From: Desulfosarcina cetonica JCM 12296
GTDB lineage: Bacteria; Desulfobacterota; Desulfobacteria; Desulfobacterales; Desulfosarcinaceae
Reading direction: 5' to 3'
DNA: 64,000 nucleotides
Assembly (NCBI RefSeq): GCF_001311845.1
Contig: NZ_BBCC01000013.1
Span: 1 to 64,000, forward strand
Both the position numbers and the translations under genes were made by a program. Below, piece by piece: positions 19,020 through 29,451 of this stretch. Numbering within the stretch: the first letter of the stretch is position 1; the number at the start of each line of letters is the position of its first letter. The notes beneath the pieces are model-generated. The model saw nothing but the letters and a program-made list of their open reading frames with translations, did no database searches and was not told the origin of the DNA.

Positions 19020-19611
19020 CGGGCACCTCGGCTTCGATGGCCTGGTCGATGGCGGCCCAGACCTGTGGCAATCCCTGTCGGGTTTTAGCGGAAAAAAGAA
19101 TCAAGGTCGACGCATCCACGTTCAGGGCACCGGCAATGGCCTGACGCTGTTTTTGCTGGGCGGACTTGGATAATTTGTCCACCTTGGTCAACACCGGAAT
19201 CGCGATTCTGCGGTACAGGGCCAACCAGTCCAGGAAGCGCAGTTCTTCAAGCCCTGGAATTCGCCGGATGTCCAGGATCAACACGACGGCCTTCAGCCGG
19301 TCGCGCGCTTTGAGGTAGGTCTCGATCATGGGTCCCCAATGGCGTTTCACCGATTCAGGCACCCGGGCATAACCGTAACCGGGCAAGTCCACCAGATGGA
19401 GCGTCTGATTGACACAGAAAAAATTGATCAGTTGGGTGCGGCCGGGGGTGGAGCTGGTCTTGACCAGTCTTTTTCGGTTAACCAGGGTATTAATCAGGGA
19501 AGATTTGCCCACGTTGGACCGGCCGGCAAACGCCACCTCGGTCAGGGCGCCCGCCGGATATTGTTCGGGTTTGACCGCGCTGGTGACGAATTCTGCCGTT
19601 TTTACATGCAT
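19009..19611 (-). CDS. engB: Ribosome biogenesis GTP-binding protein YihA/YsxC/EngB
   Basis: EngB is a small essential GTPase for late 50S assembly. The 200-residue protein has an N-terminal KTAEFVTSAVKPEQYP, the P-loop GRSNVGKSSLIN, the switch SSTPGRTQLINFF, G3 DLPGYGYARV and G4 TKVDKLS. Complete and of usual length. It overlaps era, giving two ribosome-assembly GTPases in tandem, an arrangement that would keep them coregulated. The aminotransferase gene ends 17 bases upstream of its start. Confidence 0.97.
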   Translation of the reverse strand: MHVKTAEFVTSAVKPEQYPAGALTEVAFAGRSNVGKSSLINTLVNRKRLVKTSSTPGRTQLINFFCVNQTLHLVDLPGYGYARVPESVKRHWGPMIETYLKARDRLKAVVLILDIRRIPGLEELRFLDWLALYRRIAIPVLTKVDKLSKSAQQKQRQAIAGALNVDASTLILFSAKTRQGLPQVWAAIDQAIEAEVPGEP

Positions 19612-19628
19612 GGGAATGGTCGGGTCGC

Positions 19629-20771
19629 TTACGTTCGGGTTTTGAGATAGGCTTCGAGACGATTCAGCCCCTCAGCAATGTTTTCAAGGGAATTGGCATA
19701 GGAAAACCGCAGGTATCCCTCGCCGTGTTTGCCGAAATCAACGCCTGGGGTCACCCCCACGCAGGCCTTTTCCAGAATATCGAAGGCCAGGGCGTAGGAG
19801 TCGCCCGAAAGGTGCTTGGCATTGGCGAAGACGTAAAACGCGCCCGTCGGCTCGACGGTAATGCCCAATCCCATCTCTTTAAGCCGCCGGATCATGAAGA
19901 TGCGCCGTTCGTTGTAGATGCGTTTCATGCGCGCCACATCCGCACCGGCTTCCTTCAGGGCGGCGATGCCAGCCTTCTGGATCATGGCATTGGCCGAGAT
20001 GAAAAAATTCTGCTGCACCTTCTGGATCGGCCGCATGAATGCCTTGGGCGCAATCAGATAGCCCAACCGCAGACCAGTCATGGCGAAAAGCTTGGAAAAT
20101 CCGTTGAGGACAAAAGCCCGATCGGTGAATTCGAGGATAGAGTGTTCCTTTCCCTCGTAGACCAGGCCATGGTAAATCTCATCGGAAACAATCCACGGTG
20201 ACATGCCGGCGATGGCCTGCATGCGCGCCTTGGAAAGAAGATTGCCGGTGGGATTCGACGGGGAGTTGATGAAAATCGCCTGGGTCCGGTCGGAAATTTT
20301 CTGTTCGATGGCCTCGGGCCGATACTGAAATCCATCTTCCTCGAACACCGGCACGGTTACCGGCACTCCACCCACGAACTTGATGAAGTTGGGATAACAG
20401 GCATAATGCGGGTCGGAAAGAATAACCTCGTCACCGGCTTCCAAAAGGGCGGCAAAAGTCATGAAGATGGCCGGCGACGTACCCGAGGTGACCACCACCT
20501 GGTCCGGATCCACCGTGACGCCATAGGTATCGTGGTAGTATTCGCAAATGGCCTCACGCAGCTCCAACAGTCCCAGACTATGGGTATAATGCGTCGACCC
20601 ATCCGCCAGGGCCTTGCAGGCGGCCGCCTTGACACATTCGGGGGTATCGAAATCAGGCTCGCCGACCTCCAGATGAACAATGTCCTTGCCTTGACATTCC
20701 AGCTCGCAGGCCCTTTCCAGAACATCCATGACAATAAAGGAAGTCATCTCCTCGGTGCGTTTTGATGCCAT
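19629..20771 (-). CDS. Class I PLP-dependent aminotransferase (aspartate/alanine type)
   Basis: A 380-residue fold-type I aminotransferase. It shows VHLEVGEPDFDTPE near the N-terminus, the THYTHSLGLLELREAI helix, the cofactor-contacting SPSNPTGN, DEIYHGLVYEG, the PLP lysine in LNGFSKLFAMTGLRLG, and the substrate-carboxylate arginine in YLRFSYAN. This subgroup covers aspartate, alanine and aromatic aminotransferases; the substrate cannot be fixed from sequence. It stands 26 bases behind hisG, in the same operon as hisI and hisG, but it is not a HisC by motif. Start ATG 20771 fits the family. Confidence 0.9.
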   Translation of the reverse strand: MASKRTEEMTSFIVMDVLERACELECQGKDIVHLEVGEPDFDTPECVKAAACKALADGSTHYTHSLGLLELREAICEYYHDTYGVTVDPDQVVVTSGTSPAIFMTFAALLEAGDEVILSDPHYACYPNFIKFVGGVPVTVPVFEEDGFQYRPEAIEQKISDRTQAIFINSPSNPTGNLLSKARMQAIAGMSPWIVSDEIYHGLVYEGKEHSILEFTDRAFVLNGFSKLFAMTGLRLGYLIAPKAFMRPIQKVQQNFFISANAMIQKAGIAALKEAGADVARMKRIYNERRIFMIRRLKEMGLGITVEPTGAFYVFANAKHLSGDSYALAFDILEKACVGVTPGVDFGKHGEGYLRFSYANSLENIAEGLNRLEAYLKTRT

Positions 20772-20796
20772 ACCAACCCCTTTTGTTAAGAAACGA

Positions 20797-21672
20797 TCAA
20801 ATCACCTTATTGAGCGGATATTCGATAATGCCTTCGGCACCCTTTTTGAGCAATTCGGGAATCAAATCCCGCACCACGTTGGTTCCGATAACCGTCTCCA
20901 CCGAAAACCAATTGGAATTGTAAAGGGACGCAATCGTGGGGGCGTTGAGGCTAGGTAAAAGGCCGACCACCTCAGGCAGTTTGTCCTCCGGCACGTTCAT
21001 CTTGATCCCCACGAGTTTTTCCCCCAATAACGCCCCTTTCAGCAAAAGGGCGATCTGTTCGATCTTTTCACGCTTCTGGGAATCCTCCCAGGCCGTGCGG
21101 TTGGCGATCAGCTGGGTGTTGGTCTGCATGAGTTCATGAATGATCCGCAGACCGTGGGCCTTGATCGTCGAACCGGTTTCGGTCACCTCGACGATGGCAT
21201 CCGCCAGACCGGAAACGACCTTGGCCTCAGTCGCCCCCCAGGAGAATTCCACCTTGACGGGGATCCCACGGGTTTCAAAATAGCGTTTGGTAAAGGCGAC
21301 CAGTTCGGTGGAAATCTTTTTCCCCTTCAAATCCTCAAGGGAAGCAACCGACGAATCGTAAGGCACCGCCAGAACCCAGCGTGCCGGTCTGGCACTGACC
21401 TTGGAATAAACCAGATCGGCGACCACATGCACATCGGATTCGTTTTCGGCGATCCAGTCTTTTCCGGTGAGGCCGGCATCCAGGGTGCCGTTTTCCACGT
21501 AGCGGGACATCTCCTGGGCCCGGCAGATGGCACATTCGATGGCATCGTCATTAATTTCAGGGAAATAGCTGCGGTCATTGACATTGATGGTCCAACCCGA
21601 ACGCTTGAACAGGGCAAAGGTGGCATTCTGCAGGCTTCCCTTGGGAATACCCAGCTTCAGCGGCATCGTCAT
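20797..21672 (-). CDS. hisG: ATP phosphoribosyltransferase, long form
   Basis: HisG starts histidine synthesis by joining ATP to PRPP. At 291 residues this is the long form with a C-terminal ACT-like regulatory domain, which needs no HisZ partner. Motifs: LGIPKGSLQ at the N-terminus, [41 protein letters not shown] for PRPP binding, and the C-terminal [23 protein letters not shown] typical of the regulatory domain. Feedback inhibition by histidine is known for long-form family members. The start overlaps the hisI stop by ATGA, so hisI and hisG are coupled. Confidence 0.96.
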   Translation of the reverse strand: MTMPLKLGIPKGSLQNATFALFKRSGWTINVNDRSYFPEINDDAIECAICRAQEMSRYVENGTLDAGLTGKDWIAENESDVHVVADLVYSKVSARPARWVLAVPYDSSVASLEDLKGKKISTELVAFTKRYFETRGIPVKVEFSWGATEAKVVSGLADAIVEVTETGSTIKAHGLRIIHELMQTNTQLIANRTAWEDSQKREKIEQIALLLKGALLGEKLVGIKMNVPEDKLPEVVGLLPSLNAPTIASLYNSNWFSVETVIGTNVVRDLIPELLKKGAEGIIEYPLNKVI

Positions 21673-22046
21673 TCTTTGTAAACCTCCTTGGGATCAAAAA
21701 CGGGCTGGCCAACGGTCACCAATGCACCGTCTTCCACTTTCTGATAAAAACAGCTGGCATATCCGGTATGGCAGGCGGCTCCGCCGACCTGTTCCACTTT
21801 AAGCAGCACGGTGTCGTTGTCGCAATCGACCCGGATCTCCTTGACGTACTGAATATGTCCAGAGGTCAGGCCCTTGACCCACAAGGTGTCGCGAGAACGG
21901 CTGTAGTAGGTCGCCCGCCCAGTCTTCAGGGTCTCTTCCCATGCAGCCTGGTTCATGAAAGCCAGCATCAACACGTCACCGGTTTCCACATCCTGGGCAA
22001 TGGCTGGAACCAGCCCACCCATTTTTTTGAAATCGAGTTCTATCAT
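21669..22046 (-). CDS. hisI: Phosphoribosyl-AMP cyclohydrolase
   Basis: HisI opens the adenine ring of phosphoribosyl-AMP, the third step of histidine synthesis. The 125-residue single-domain protein has [39 protein letters not shown], the metal-binding VDCDNDT with closely spaced acidic residues, and [13 protein letters not shown] with the two zinc cysteines. There is no fused HisE domain. It heads the long leftward series that continues through hisG, the aminotransferase and the GTPases. The 228 bases upstream, shared with the divergent penicillin-binding protein gene, hold a small TTCGCAA/TTGCGAA hairpin near 22130. Confidence 0.96.
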   Translation of the reverse strand: MIELDFKKMGGLVPAIAQDVETGDVLMLAFMNQAAWEETLKTGRATYYSRSRDTLWVKGLTSGHIQYVKEIRVDCDNDTVLLKVEQVGGAACHTGYASCFYQKVEDGALVTVGQPVFDPKEVYKE

Positions 22047-22274
22047 CGTTTCCTTACTCCGACTTGAGGTAAAACCGGATTATCTAATCAGATCACCGGC
22101 GGGAGTCAATCCCTTTTTTTCGCAACTGCGGGATAATCTTGCGAAAAATTATTTACTTTGTTAGGGTGCGACGATTGTCTCAATATGCTATAAAGTCGTC
22201 AGCTTGATTCATGGTCACCCCACCGGCAAGCCGTTGGATGGCCGGCATGCAAAACGCAGAAGATTCAATCCGCC

Positions 22275-24672
22275 ATGACGAGACAGAAGAGCACCTCGCA
22301 GATTATCAAAAAACGGGCCCGTCGCAAACCCCATGTGATCATGTTCCGCTTGATCAAATGGTCGATGTGGCTGGCCTTCTTTCTTTTGTTGACCGGTGCC
22401 GCGGCGACATTCGCGGTTTACTCCTATTTCAGCGAAGATCTGCCAAGAATAACCAGCCTCAAAGATTACCAGCCCTCCATTGTCACCACCGTCTATTCGG
22501 ATGACAATCATAAAATCGCCGAATTTTATAAGGAACGACGCATCGTCGTTCCGTTGTCCAAAATCCCCGTCCAACTTCAGCAGGCATTCATCGCCGCCGA
22601 AGATTCGCGCTTCTATAAGCATCAGGGAATCGATTTTTTCAGCATCGTGCGGGCATTTATAAAAAATCTGGAAGCCGGCACGATTGTTCAGGGGGGCAGC
22701 ACGATCACCCAGCAGGTCACCAAATCCTTTCTCTTAAGCCCTGAACGCAGCTACGAAAGAAAAATCAAGGAAGCCATCCTGGCCTATCGTATCGACAAAA
22801 CCTTTTCCAAGGAGGAGATTCTTTTTTTATATCTCAATCAAATTTACCTGGGCCACGGCGCCTATGGGGTTGAAGCGGCGGCCGAAAACTATTTTGGCAA
22901 AACCGTCAGCGATTTGAATTTGGCCGAATGCGCCATTTTGGCCGGACTTCCCCAGGCGCCCAGCCGATACTCGCCGTTCCACTATCCCGAACGGGCCAAA
23001 CAGCGCCAGATTTATGTGCTCAACCGGATGATGGAAGAGGGTTTCATCGACAATGCCCAAGTGTCCGCCGCCATTGATGTTAAGTTGGATATTAAGCCGC
23101 GGCGGAACTGGTATATTGAAGAGGTTCCCATCTACACGGAGCATGTCCGGCGCTATGTCGAACAAAAATACGGTGAGGCGGCACTGTATACCCAAGGATT
23201 GAAAATTTATACGGCCGTCAATATCGAAATGCAGAAGGCGGCCCGCCGGGAAATCGAAAAGGGACTGCATGCATTGGATCACCGCCAGGGATATCGGGGA
23301 CCCGAAGCCCACCTGGCCGAGGCCGAAATAGAGGGCTTTTGCACCAAGCAAAAAGCGTTGCAGAAAGAGACGCCTTTAGCACGGGGCGCTTCCGTAAAAG
23401 GCGTGGTAATCGATATAAACGACAAGGCGGGCAAGGTCCTCGTCCGCATGGGGGATGCCCGGGGCGTCATTCCTGTGAGTGATGTGCGCTGGGCCCGTAA
23501 GCCCAACGTTAACAAAGCCGCCTATCAGGACCGTGTCAGAAATCTCGGTCGCGTGTTTAAAACCGGTGATGTGATTCTGGTGCGACTAAACGAAAAAAGA
23601 AACCCGACGGACTTTGGGATCTTTCGTTGGATCAGATTCCCGATGCCCAAAGCGCCCTGCTTTGTATTGAATCCCAAACGGGACTGGTCAAAGTCATGGT
23701 CGGGGGCCGGGACTTCGCGGAAAGCCAATTCAACCGGGCCATCCAGTCCCGCCGCCAGCCCGGCTCGGCATTCAAACCGATCATATACGCAGCGGCATTG
23801 GATAAAGGTTACACGGCGGCAACGGAAATCATCGACGCCCCCATTGTTTTTAAAGCCCGGGACTTCACCTGGAAACCGAAAAATTACGGCAAAAAATTCT
23901 ATGGTCCCACCCTGTTTCGGGAAGCGCTGACCAAATCCCGCAATGTGGTCACCATTAAAATTCTTCAGAACATCGGAGTGGATTACTGCATCGACTACGC
24001 ACGCAAAATGGGCATCGCCTCCCCCCTGGAGCGGAACCTTTCCATTGCCCTAGGCTCTTCCGGTGTAACGGTACTGGAGTTGGTCAATGCCTACGCCGTC
24101 TTCGCCAACGACGGATACCTGATAGAACCGGCCTTCATTACCAAAATAGAGGATCGTTTCGGAAATGTTATCGAGGAGATGAATCCCTACCCCAAAAAGG
24201 TTATGGAAAAAAATACGGCATATATCATGACCAGCCTCATGGAGAGTGTGGTGAAAGAGGGAACCGGCCAACGGGTCAAGGCGCTCAATCGCCCGGTAGC
24301 CGGCAAGACCGGAACCACCAACGATTTACAGGATGCCTGGTTTATTGGTTATACGCCGCAATACATCACCGGTGTATGGGTGGGACACGATCATAATCAG
24401 AGCCTGGGGAAAGGGGAGACTGGCGGGCGTACGGCCAGTCCCATCTGGCTCGGATTCATGGAAACGATCCTAAAAGACAAACCCGTGAAAGTCTTTCAGG
24501 TTCCGGAAGGGGTCGTTTTGCAAAAATCGATGCTAAAACCGGATTGCTGCCCGTTCCCGAATCCAAGGATACTCTTATCGAATGTTTCAAGGAAGGAACC
24601 GTCCCCACCGAGTATTCCAAACGGCCGAACAGCATTGTAGATACCGAATCTTTCTTTAAATCCGACATGTAA
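22275..24672 (+). CDS. mrcA: Penicillin-binding protein 1A, class A bifunctional (two frameshifts)
   Basis: Inner-membrane enzyme that polymerises and crosslinks peptidoglycan. A basic N-terminus and one membrane segment (WLAFFLLLTGAAATFAVYSYF) precede the glycosyltransferase domain with AAEDSRFYKHQGID, GGSTITQQVTKS and FLYLNQIYLGHGAYGVEAAAENYFGK. An OB-like insert follows, then the transpeptidase with the SxxK serine in QPGSAFKPIIY, SRN in TKSRNVVTIK and KTG in AGKTGTTND. Frame breaks near 23610 and near 24520 divide it. Adding one T at 24520 restores the C-terminal TGLLPVPESKDTLIECF and moves the end to TAA 24670-24672. The corrected length is about 800 residues. It stands alone and converges with the HEAT-repeat gene. 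Confidence 0.93.
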
Positions 24673-24732
24673 CGGCAACGCCCGAAGAACCATCGTGGTT
24701 TACAATGTTCCGGATGAATTGGATATTTTTAT

Positions 24733-25611
24733 CTATAAATTACTTAAAAGCCGAACAGCGGCCTGTCTGACACGACTGTCCTTATCATTTAAAAGAGGGT
24801 ACAGATCATCACTGATAGAAGAAATTTCATCCGCTTTGTGGGCTAATAAATTTTCTAAAACCTTCAATCGGACGAAGGGATCTTCGTCAGCAATCAATTT
24901 ACGATATCTATTTAGAATAACAAAAGAAATGGGAAGCATTCCCATTCCCTCCAACGCGTCGATGCGCATGTCTGCGGGCAAATCCATGATAACATCGCTG
25001 TAGACCCATTCGACGTTTGGAAACTTCTCGGAAAAACGCCAATAATTGAGTAAAATACTACGCTGTTCTTCTATGGATCCGATTAGAAGCCGTGATTTTA
25101 ACAGATCAAAAACATAATTGCCACCCACGGACACCAAGGCCGTTACGACCGATGCCTGAACATCCCGCTCAGGATCATCAAGACGTTGAATAAGCGCCTG
25201 AACGGCCGGATAATTCCCTTCCCAACCCAAGGCTAATGCACAACCCATTCGAATCGTCGGCAAAGAATGATCCAGCATATTGATCAACGCGGCATTGATA
25301 GCGGATGGATCCTTACTTTGCAAAGCCGCCAGCCCCAGTTGAATGGCAGCCGTCGTGCGAATTTGCTCATTCGTCGATTCATTGACCGTCAAATCATATA
25401 AAGGCCACAATACTTCTTCCTTACCGGCATATCCGAGCAGTGGAAGCATCCTGGCCAACATGGAATTGTCCACATGCGGCAATATTTCAAGAAATATCGC
25501 TACACCATTATCGATGTCGGCGAAAAAAGTGTTCATGTCCGCCAAATAATCACGCACTTTATCCAAAAGCCGATGCGAGCGATTGAAAGGAATAAGTCTG
25601 CCGTTCTTCAT
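24733..25611 (-). CDS. HEAT-repeat protein
   Basis: The product of about 292 residues is almost wholly helical, with repeating units such as NEQIRTTAAIQLGLAAL, LPTIRMGCALALGWEG, PERDVQASVVTALVSVGG, DPFVRLKVLENLLAH and DSRVRQAAVRLLSNL. These are PBS-lyase/HEAT-type repeats that usually mediate protein-protein or nucleic-acid contact. No catalytic motif is visible. It is the last gene of a leftward operon behind the EndoQ-UvrD fusion and a 126-residue unknown, and its frame touches that gene's stop. ATG 25611 is preferred; an upstream TTG at 25623 is possible. HEAT scaffolds occur in DNA glycosylases of the AlkC/AlkD group, but nothing here identifies that activity. Confidence 0.75.
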   Translation of the reverse strand: MKNGRLIPFNRSHRLLDKVRDYLADMNTFFADIDNGVAIFLEILPHVDNSMLARMLPLLGYAGKEEVLWPLYDLTVNESTNEQIRTTAAIQLGLAALQSKDPSAINAALINMLDHSLPTIRMGCALALGWEGNYPAVQALIQRLDDPERDVQASVVTALVSVGGNYVFDLLKSRLLIGSIEEQRSILLNYWRFSEKFPNVEWVYSDVIMDLPADMRIDALEGMGMLPISFVILNRYRKLIADEDPFVRLKVLENLLAHKADEISSISDDLYPLLNDKDSRVRQAAVRLLSNL

Positions 25612-25619
25612 TAAAAATA

Positions 25620-26000
25620 TCAATATCGACGGTTTATTTTATCGTTGAAGCATTTCAAAATATATTTGGCGGCAAAATCCGGGTGGCAGAAATAGGTCGT
25701 CCCCATTTTCGCCACGCGATCACAAATATCGTTTACAATCCGCTCTTTGTCATGATTACTGACGAAATTTCGTTCATTTTTATGTCTGAAGCAAACCCGA
25801 TCCCCAAGGGCCTGCCGTATTTTGTCGAATTTCATATCATCCAAGTGATAATTGCCGAACCATTTTTTGTTCACGGGAATTTCTATTTCTACCCAAATAC
25901 AGACATACCAACTATCGGCGGCAATTTTTTTGGATTGATCAAAATAGTTCAGGATTAATCCGGTATTCAGCGGTAAAGATCGAAAAGGGTCGCCTGACAT
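25620..26000 (-). CDS. Uncharacterised 126-residue protein
   Basis: I do not recognise this protein. It is soluble in appearance, with an aromatic-rich middle (SWYVCIWVEIEIPVNKKWFG) and a basic C-terminal half ending in FNDKINRRY. A pattern of alternating strand-like and helical parts suggests a small alpha/beta fold. It starts 11 bases after the helicase stop and ends against the HEAT gene, so it is made with both. Its context suggests a role as partner of the nuclease-helicase, but this is inference. Confidence 0.6.
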   Translation of the reverse strand: MSGDPFRSLPLNTGLILNYFDQSKKIAADSWYVCIWVEIEIPVNKKWFGNYHLDDMKFDKIRQALGDRVCFRHKNERNFVSNHDKERIVNDICDRVAKMGTTYFCHPDFAAKYILKCFNDKINRRY

Positions 26001-26011
26001 GCAATACTCCG

Positions 26012-29000
26012 TTAAAAAAGAGAAAGTTGTTTATGTTGGGATTGCGGTGCCTTCTTAAAATCGTGTCCGAAATTTGTTTTATAGATCATATCAATATCCT
26101 CGATAAATGGCGATACATGCCGGCTACGGGGTTTCCCATGGATGCGGCGATTTTTGGCCCAACTGAGAAAAAGGTATCTTTTCGCCCGGGTCAGAGCGAC
26201 GTAAAATAGCCGTCGCTCCTCCTGTACATCCGAAGACCGATTCTCCGATCGGTAGGGAATCCATTCGTCTTCGCAACCAGAAATAAAAACAACCGGAAAC
26301 TCAAGACCTTTTGCAGCATGCAGGGTCATCAGCGACACTTTTTCAACCCGATGGTCATACGTGTCGGTATCCCTACAAAGCGCCACTGTCGCCAAAAAGT
26401 CAGCCACATCTTTTGGAAACAAACCCTTTGCGGATTCGACGATCTGCTGAAAACCTTTTTCAAAGAAAATATCGTCATTAAATTTTTCAGTAATACCCAA
26501 TTTTTCCGATAAATATTCGATTTGATCCGTTAATGAACAAGTGGCCAGTCTATTTTTCAATATATCAATCTGATGAATAAAATCATATAATTGCTGCTGT
26601 TTTGAAAGCCCCATAGGGGGAATCGGTAAACGGCGTCGTGTTTGAATAAAGGCCTGTTCAACGCATAATTGGTTCTGATAGGCCCAGCGTTTTAATGATT
26701 TTATTAGATGGGAAGACAATTTGGGCCTCATCACCTTCAATGCCGCTTCGATATCCGCATAACCGCCCAAACCATGCATCAACTTAACAATCGAAAGCAA
26801 TGATTTCAGTCCCAGGTGATCCAGAACACTTCTCCGATCGACAACTTGGCAAGGAATTCCGGCTTTTTCCAGTATTTTTAAAATCGGAACAGCCTGATTC
26901 CGGGTTCGAAACAAAACGGCAAAATCAGAAAAACCGAAGTTCAGTGAGTCATCGGATACATCCACGGAACCAGAGTCCAACGATAAAAAGCCAATCCCAC
27001 CCACCATTTTTTCGATAGTCTTGCCAATAGCGACAGCTTCAGCATTTTCGCTCTGCATTTCCAATACTTGGATCTTTCTATCACCTGTTCGGTTTGAATA
27101 TGTCGCCAAACGCTGACCGGTTGCCAAAGGTTCCGGGTTATGCCGGATCACCTGGGAAGAAATTTCAAGAATGGTCTGTGTCGATCGATAATTTTTGCAA
27201 AAACTGTCTGACATTGAGGGTAATCGCCCAGAAACCATTTAAAGCAGCTTAAATCAGATCCTCGAAAACCATAGATGGACTGATCTGGATCACCAATCAC
27301 GCAAAGATTGGCTTGACCGCCGGCCAACAGACGAACAAGACGATATTGACTGACGTTAATATCTTGATATTCATCGATAAATATATCAGTAAAGCGATTT
27401 TTATAATTTTCCTGTATACTGACATCGTTTTCAAGTAACTGAACACTTTTAAAAATAAGGTCCTCAAAATCGACAGAATGATGAATTTCCAATATGTTTT
27501 CATAGCTTTCATAACAACGGCGAAAAAGATCAACCTGCTCAGGCGGACAAATATCATCCAGTTCTTCACAGAATGAAAGCATCTTTTGTTTGGCCAGTCC
27601 AATCCATTTCATCAGATCTTCTAATTTAATCCGACGTCCATTGCCGACCTGATTATTTAAGACCAATACATCCTGAACAATGGCTTTGCGACCGTCCTCG
27701 TCCAGAATGCTCAGCGCTCGATCGGTGTTCCCGTCCTTTAAGATCTGATAGCCCAGCGAATGAAATGTTCCGACAAACGGAAGCGGTTGGCTTTCTCCCA
27801 GCATGGCGAACAAACGTTCCTGCATCTCCTTGGCTGCCTTATTGGTGAAGGTGACGGCTATTATTCGGCTGATATCCGCACCCGATTGAAGAATCCGACC
27901 CATACGGTGGGTCAGGGTTCGGGTTTTACCGGTACCGGGTCCGGCCACGATCATCAGCGAGCCATGGGTATGGTCAACGGCTTTCTGCTGTTCGGCATTC
28001 AAACGGACAACCGGATCAACGCTATCGATGGTATTTTGCTGTAAAGAAGGTTGGGGTTGAATGGGATTATTCTTCATTTGGGGCGGGTTAGCGACAGTTC
28101 CGATGTCGAAACCGGCAAAAAGGCTACGCTGTGTGGAGAGCTTGGATCGCTCCGCTTCGGAAAAAATGTGAACCGTTCCAAAAACGCCGTCATATCCAGG
28201 TGAAAACGCGACACGGTTGTCACGCATTCGAGAAATCGCCTCATCGATCAGGGGAAAACCAACTGCAGCGATACGCTCTATCGCCAAATCGTGCAAAATG
28301 GTTAATTCGTTACCCAGATTTTCCAGCAACGACCAATAGGTTTGGGAAACCTTCTTGGATTTAGGACCCACGCAAAGAAGCTCGGACAAAATATTTTCCA
28401 ATGGAATCAAACGATAGAACGGGAAGGTGCGCTTCGATCGAATCCCTTCAATGCGTGTGGCAAGTTGTTCAACGCGATTTAATACCCCCAGGGTCAATGC
28501 CTTGCCGCAAACAGGACAAAGCCCCTGATACAATCGGGTCTCGGCGGGCTGTAAACAAACATCGCATTTACGATGTCCATCCACGTGATACTTGCCTTCT
28601 TCAGGGTAAAATTCAAATGTCCCCAAAAAATGATTCGGATCGCCATTTTTAATAGCCCTCCATATGCTATGGTAATTCAAATCCGTTTTGAACAGATTTG
28701 CTTCTCTTCCAAGTTTAGCAGGTGAATGCGCGTCCGAATTTGATATAAGGGTAACCGAATCCAAATCGGCAACGCGCCAATTCATTGGTGGATCCGATGA
28801 AAGGCCTGTTTCAGCTGCAAAAATATGGTGGGTTAAGTCACCGAAACATTCGGTAATCGAATCAAAACCCGATTTTGAGCCCAGCATGGAAAACCAAGGC
28901 GTCCAGATATGAGCCGGCACAAAAAAACCATAATCAGACGTTTCCAGTGTAATTTCAAGTAAATCTCGTGCATCTAAACCCAGAATGGGTCTACCGTCTG

Positions 29001-29409
29001 AATGAATATTACCGATGGCCTTGAGCCGTTGATTGAATTGCCTTACATTTTCGAGATCAGGAAAAAATACAAGGTTATGATTTTTGCGAGTCTGATTCTC
29101 TTTTTTATAGATATTACTGATTTCACAGCTCAACATAAACCTAACCGGCGCCCGGCAGGATACTGGAACACGTTCATCGCAGCAGTTTGCAATATCGGAC
29201 CTGAGGCGAAACAAACCCGGTTCAGCGGGTTCCAGCTTATTCTTGATCTCTGAAAACCACTCCGGATGGGTAAAATCCCCAGTTCCAACAACCTTAATTC
29301 CTTTGAGCTGCGCCCAGACATAAAGGTTTTCAAGGTCAAGATTTTGAGCAGTAGCTCGCGAAAATTTTGAATGGATATGTAAATCAGCTATAAAAGTATC
29401 TGAGTTCAT
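26012..29409 (-). CDS. Endonuclease Q-like PHP nuclease fused to a UvrD/Rep superfamily 1 helicase (frameshifted)
   Basis: One protein of about 1130 residues. The N-terminal half matches endonuclease Q (TIGR00375), which in archaea nicks DNA 5' of deaminated bases: the PHP metal motif ADLHIHSKFSRAT, GTGDFTHPEW, MLSCEISNIY, PAHIWTPWFSMLG, SNSDAHSPAKLGREAN, and a zinc finger with KCDVCLQ and CPVCGK. The second half is a full SF1A helicase: Walker A AGPGTGKTRT near residue 490, TFTNKAAKEM, DEYQDIN, GDPDQSIYGFRG, NYRSTQ, TLHAAKGLEFPVVF and YVALTRAKRYLF. One missing T near 27195 splits it; restoring it gives QTVFCKNYRS. ATG 29409 is chosen because the upstream in-frame extension lies inside an insertion sequence. 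The fusion suggests nick-and-unwind repair of deaminated DNA. Confidence 0.85.
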
Positions 29410-29417
29410 TATATTTT

Positions 29418-29451
29418 CAGACGATTCTCCCGTCCAAAATCGGACACTTTT
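29418..29451 (+). repeat. Left terminal inverted repeat of the insertion sequence
   Basis: Begins CAGACGATTCTCCCG and continues through CGGACAC. The CGGACACTTT motif is repeated in direct orientation inside the element at 29465-29474, which may form a second transposase-binding site. The last base is the last base of the transposase gene. Confidence 0.9.

Noticed and set aside
22211-22504. Open frame overlapping the start of the penicillin-binding protein gene
   Set aside because: It is a shadow of the well-supported gene in another frame.
24733-25611. Assignment of the HEAT-repeat protein as an AlkD-type DNA glycosylase
   Set aside because: The repeats are of the general PBS-lyase/HEAT kind and I cannot find the catalytic residues, so only the fold is claimed.
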